Part shown: piece after piece, positions 40,303-41,711 of the stretch
How positions within the stretch are numbered: position 1 is the stretch's first letter
How the letters are laid out: every line of letters begins with the position of its first letter
Assembly (NCBI RefSeq): GCF_002150735.1
Contig: NZ_MUKA01000069.1
Span: 1 to 41,711 of the forward strand
DNA: 41,711 nt
Direction: 5' to 3'
Origin: Streptomyces africanus
GTDB taxonomy: Bacteria > Actinomycetota > Actinomycetes > Streptomycetales > Streptomycetaceae
The notes under the pieces: generated by a model
Databases searched by the model: none
The model's input: only the letters and a program-made list of their open reading frames with translations
What the model was told of the DNA's origin: nothing
Program-made: the position numbers and the translations under genes

Positions 40303-41143
40303 TCCTGACACCAAGGCCGGCTGGGTCCCGGAGGCCGACGAGGTCGACGAAGAAGAGGAGATGCCCCTCTCTCTGCGCCTCTCGATAGCGGACACCCTGA
40401 CGCTCGGCAACGCCACGTGCGGCTTCATGGCGGTGTACTTCACCACCACCGGCATCCTGATCCCGGACCTCATGGGCAGCCAGGAGTCCGGCATGGCGCG
40501 CAACAGCGCGGCCACGGCGGTCATCCTGATGCTGTGCGCGGCGGTCTTCGACCTGTTCGACGGCTTGGTGGCGCGCAAGCTGCGCTCCTCCCCCATGGGC
40601 GCCGAGCTGGACAACCTCTCCGACCTGATCAGCTTCGGCCTGGCGCCGGCGTACTTCGTCCTCGTCTACGGCATGGTGGCGGAGGGCGCGTACCAGCGGG
40701 TCGCGGCGGTCGGGGCGATCGTGGTGCTGCTGGCGGTGGTGCTGCGGCTTGCGCGGTTCTCGTGCGTCACGGTGAAGGACGGCACGTTCCAGGGCATGCC
40801 ATCACCGTTCGGCGCGCTGACGGTCGTGTCGATCGTGCTGCTGGAGCTGCCGTTCGTGGCGACGCTGCTGGCGATCCTGGGGACGGCGTGGCTGATGGTG
40901 AGCCGCGTGGAGTACCCGAAGCCGCGGGGGCGGCTCGCGGTGGCGATGCTGTCGTGGATCGTGGTGGGCATGGGCATGATGGCGGCCTGGGCCTTCGACG
41001 CCCCGAGCGGCCAGCTGCTGCTCCAGACGGGTTGTGCGCTCCAGCTGGTCATGGGGGCGGTGATCCCGCTGTTCGCGACGGCCCGGCGGGTGAACAACTT
41101 CCGTGGCAACCGGCGGGAGGCGCGGGCGGCGCAGCTGCCCTGA
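40289..41143 (+). CDS. pssA: CDP-diacylglycerol-serine O-phosphatidyltransferase
   Basis: This 284-residue membrane enzyme makes phosphatidylserine from CDP-diacylglycerol and serine. The CDP-alcohol phosphotransferase motif is complete: D-G-x2-A-R, then G-x3-D-x3-D after seven residues (common members have eight), all near residues 93-116. About eight hydrophobic segments follow a charged N-terminus. Start TTG 40289 is chosen because GGGGTGA at 40276-40282 is 6 nt upstream; GTG 40295 is possible. The gene overlaps psd by 14 bp and ends before a strong terminator. Confidence 0.93.
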   Translation: MTVIDPDTKAGWVPEADEVDEEEEMPLSLRLSIADTLTLGNATCGFMAVYFTTTGILIPDLMGSQESGMARNSAATAVILMLCAAVFDLFDGLVARKLRSSPMGAELDNLSDLISFGLAPAYFVLVYGMVAEGAYQRVAAVGAIVVLLAVVLRLARFSCVTVKDGTFQGMPSPFGALTVVSIVLLELPFVATLLAILGTAWLMVSRVEYPKPRGRLAVAMLSWIVVGMGMMAAWAFDAPSGQLLLQTGCALQLVMGAVIPLFATARRVNNFRGNRREARAAQLP

Positions 41144-41160
41144 CCTTCTCCCACCACTGA

Positions 41161-41203
41161 CGGGTGTGGCCCGAGCCTCGAAGGCTCGGGCCACACCCGT
41201 TTT
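41161..41203 (+). terminator. Strong rho-independent terminator after pssA
   Basis: CGGGTGTGGCCCGAGCCT (41161-41178) pairs perfectly with AGGCTCGGGCCACACCCG (41182-41199) around a 3-nt loop and is followed by TTTT. Confidence 0.93.
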
Positions 41204-41210
41204 CGCGTTC

Positions 41211-41225
41211 AAGGGAATTTCCCTT
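41211..41225. promoter_or_regulatory. Palindrome AAGGGAATTTCCCTT upstream of the last gene
   Basis: Perfect 7-bp arms surround a single T, in an AT-rich stretch between the pssA terminator and the alpha/beta hydrolase gene. It could be an operator or a second weak terminator, as TTT follows. Confidence 0.35.
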
Positions 41226-41348
41226 TTGCCCTTGACTGGTCAACTACCCCTGTTCAAGGCCGATTTGCGGGACATATGCAGGAAGAGGAGGGTGGGTCAG
41301 GGGGGTTGTCAGAAAGTTCCTCCCCCTTCCCGCCACCGGGAGACGGCC

Positions 41349-41711
41349 ATGTCCGCACCCACGCTGACAGAACACCACGTCACGCTCCAATCCCAGATCC
41401 CCGCGAATCTCAATACCACGGTGACCCTGCCCGTACGGGAGTACGACGGCACCAAGGCGAACCAAGCGCACAAGCCGGTGCTGATGCTGCACGGCAGAAG
41501 CGTGCCGGCGCTGGCGGCGTTCGACCTCGCCCCGGTGCCCGGCGGCTCCGCCACCCGGTACAGCTGGGCACAGGAACTCGCGGACGACGGCTACGACGTC
41601 TTCCTCATGGACCTGCAGGGCTCCGGACGGTCGCCACGCCCCAGGATGGACGAGCCGTGCAACGCCAACCCGGCCCAGCAGCAGGCCCTCGTCCCCAACC
41701 CCCTCCAGGCG
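41349..41711 (+). CDS. Alpha/beta hydrolase (partial, runs off right edge)
   Basis: The first 121 residues are visible from ATG 41349, with a GGGAG-type ribosome site just upstream. The segment VLMLHGRSVPALAAFDL is the oxyanion-loop strand (HG), and DDGYDVFLMDLQGSGRSPRP is the following strand and loop of the alpha/beta-hydrolase fold. The nucleophile elbow lies beyond the window. No signal peptide is seen. Substrate is unknown. Confidence 0.7.
   Translation, partial: MSAPTLTEHHVTLQSQIPANLNTTVTLPVREYDGTKANQAHKPVLMLHGRSVPALAAFDLAPVPGGSATRYSWAQELADDGYDVFLMDLQGSGRSPRPRMDEPCNANPAQQQALVPNPLQA

Overview
The window is very GC-rich (roughly 70%), almost fully coding, and has third-position G/C codon usage, frequent GTG starts, ATGA/GTGA stop-start overlaps and several leaderless -10 boxes. 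The gene content (F420-dependent enzymes, a PucR-type regulator, an ethylmalonyl-CoA pathway cluster linked to psd and pssA) points to a chromosome of Streptomyces or a close actinobacterial relative. There are 37 protein genes, two of them cut by the window edges. I see no tRNA, rRNA, insertion sequence, phage or CRISPR array.

Left part (1-8.6 kb): a type II NADH dehydrogenase reads left and leaves the window through a tail of 9-residue tandem repeats. Divergent from it are an F420-dependent luciferase-like oxidoreductase and a mandelate-racemase-type enolase. Facing these are a membrane-tailed SDR and a holin-like membrane protein. Then come a VOC protein, a GNAT acetyltransferase and a secreted CocE/X-Pro-type hydrolase whose promoter carries a large palindromic operator.

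8.6-20 kb: a four-gene, translationally coupled peptidase operon (M55 D-aminopeptidase, M20, S9, S66 LD-carboxypeptidase) resembles a muropeptide or D-amino-acid peptide salvage module. A secreted CE2-type esterase follows. Next is an amino-acid ABC importer operon (lipoprotein, permease, ATPase) that ends in a D-amino-acid oxidase-like flavoenzyme and is divergent from a CdaR/PucR regulator.

20-30 kb: an MFS exporter carries three C-terminal carboxypeptidase-regulatory-like domains. A SRPBCC protein is followed by a radical SAM protein (SplB-like, Rv2578c family) with a perfect SOS box in its promoter, and by a secreted S33-type aminopeptidase. A small regulon follows: a QueG-like Fe-S protein, a TetR regulator and an SDR that has lost its cofactor-binding N-terminus. 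Four copies of one 14-16 bp palindrome lie at these three promoters. A GNAT gene and a HEAT-repeat gene close this part.

30-41.7 kb: an ethylmalonyl-CoA pathway block contains a fused double 3-hydroxyacyl-CoA dehydrogenase, a leaderless TetR gene with a palindromic operator, and the operon ccr-ecm-mcl-mch-mcd. Together they convert acetoacetyl-CoA-level C4 units through crotonyl-CoA, ethylmalonyl-CoA, methylsuccinyl-CoA and mesaconyl-CoA to methylmalyl-CoA, which is cleaved to glyoxylate and propionyl-CoA. This feeds central carbon metabolism and polyketide extender units. The phosphatidylethanolamine genes psd and pssA follow and end at a strong terminator. A partial alpha/beta hydrolase gene runs off the right edge. 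All functions are assigned from motifs read by eye; no database search was run.
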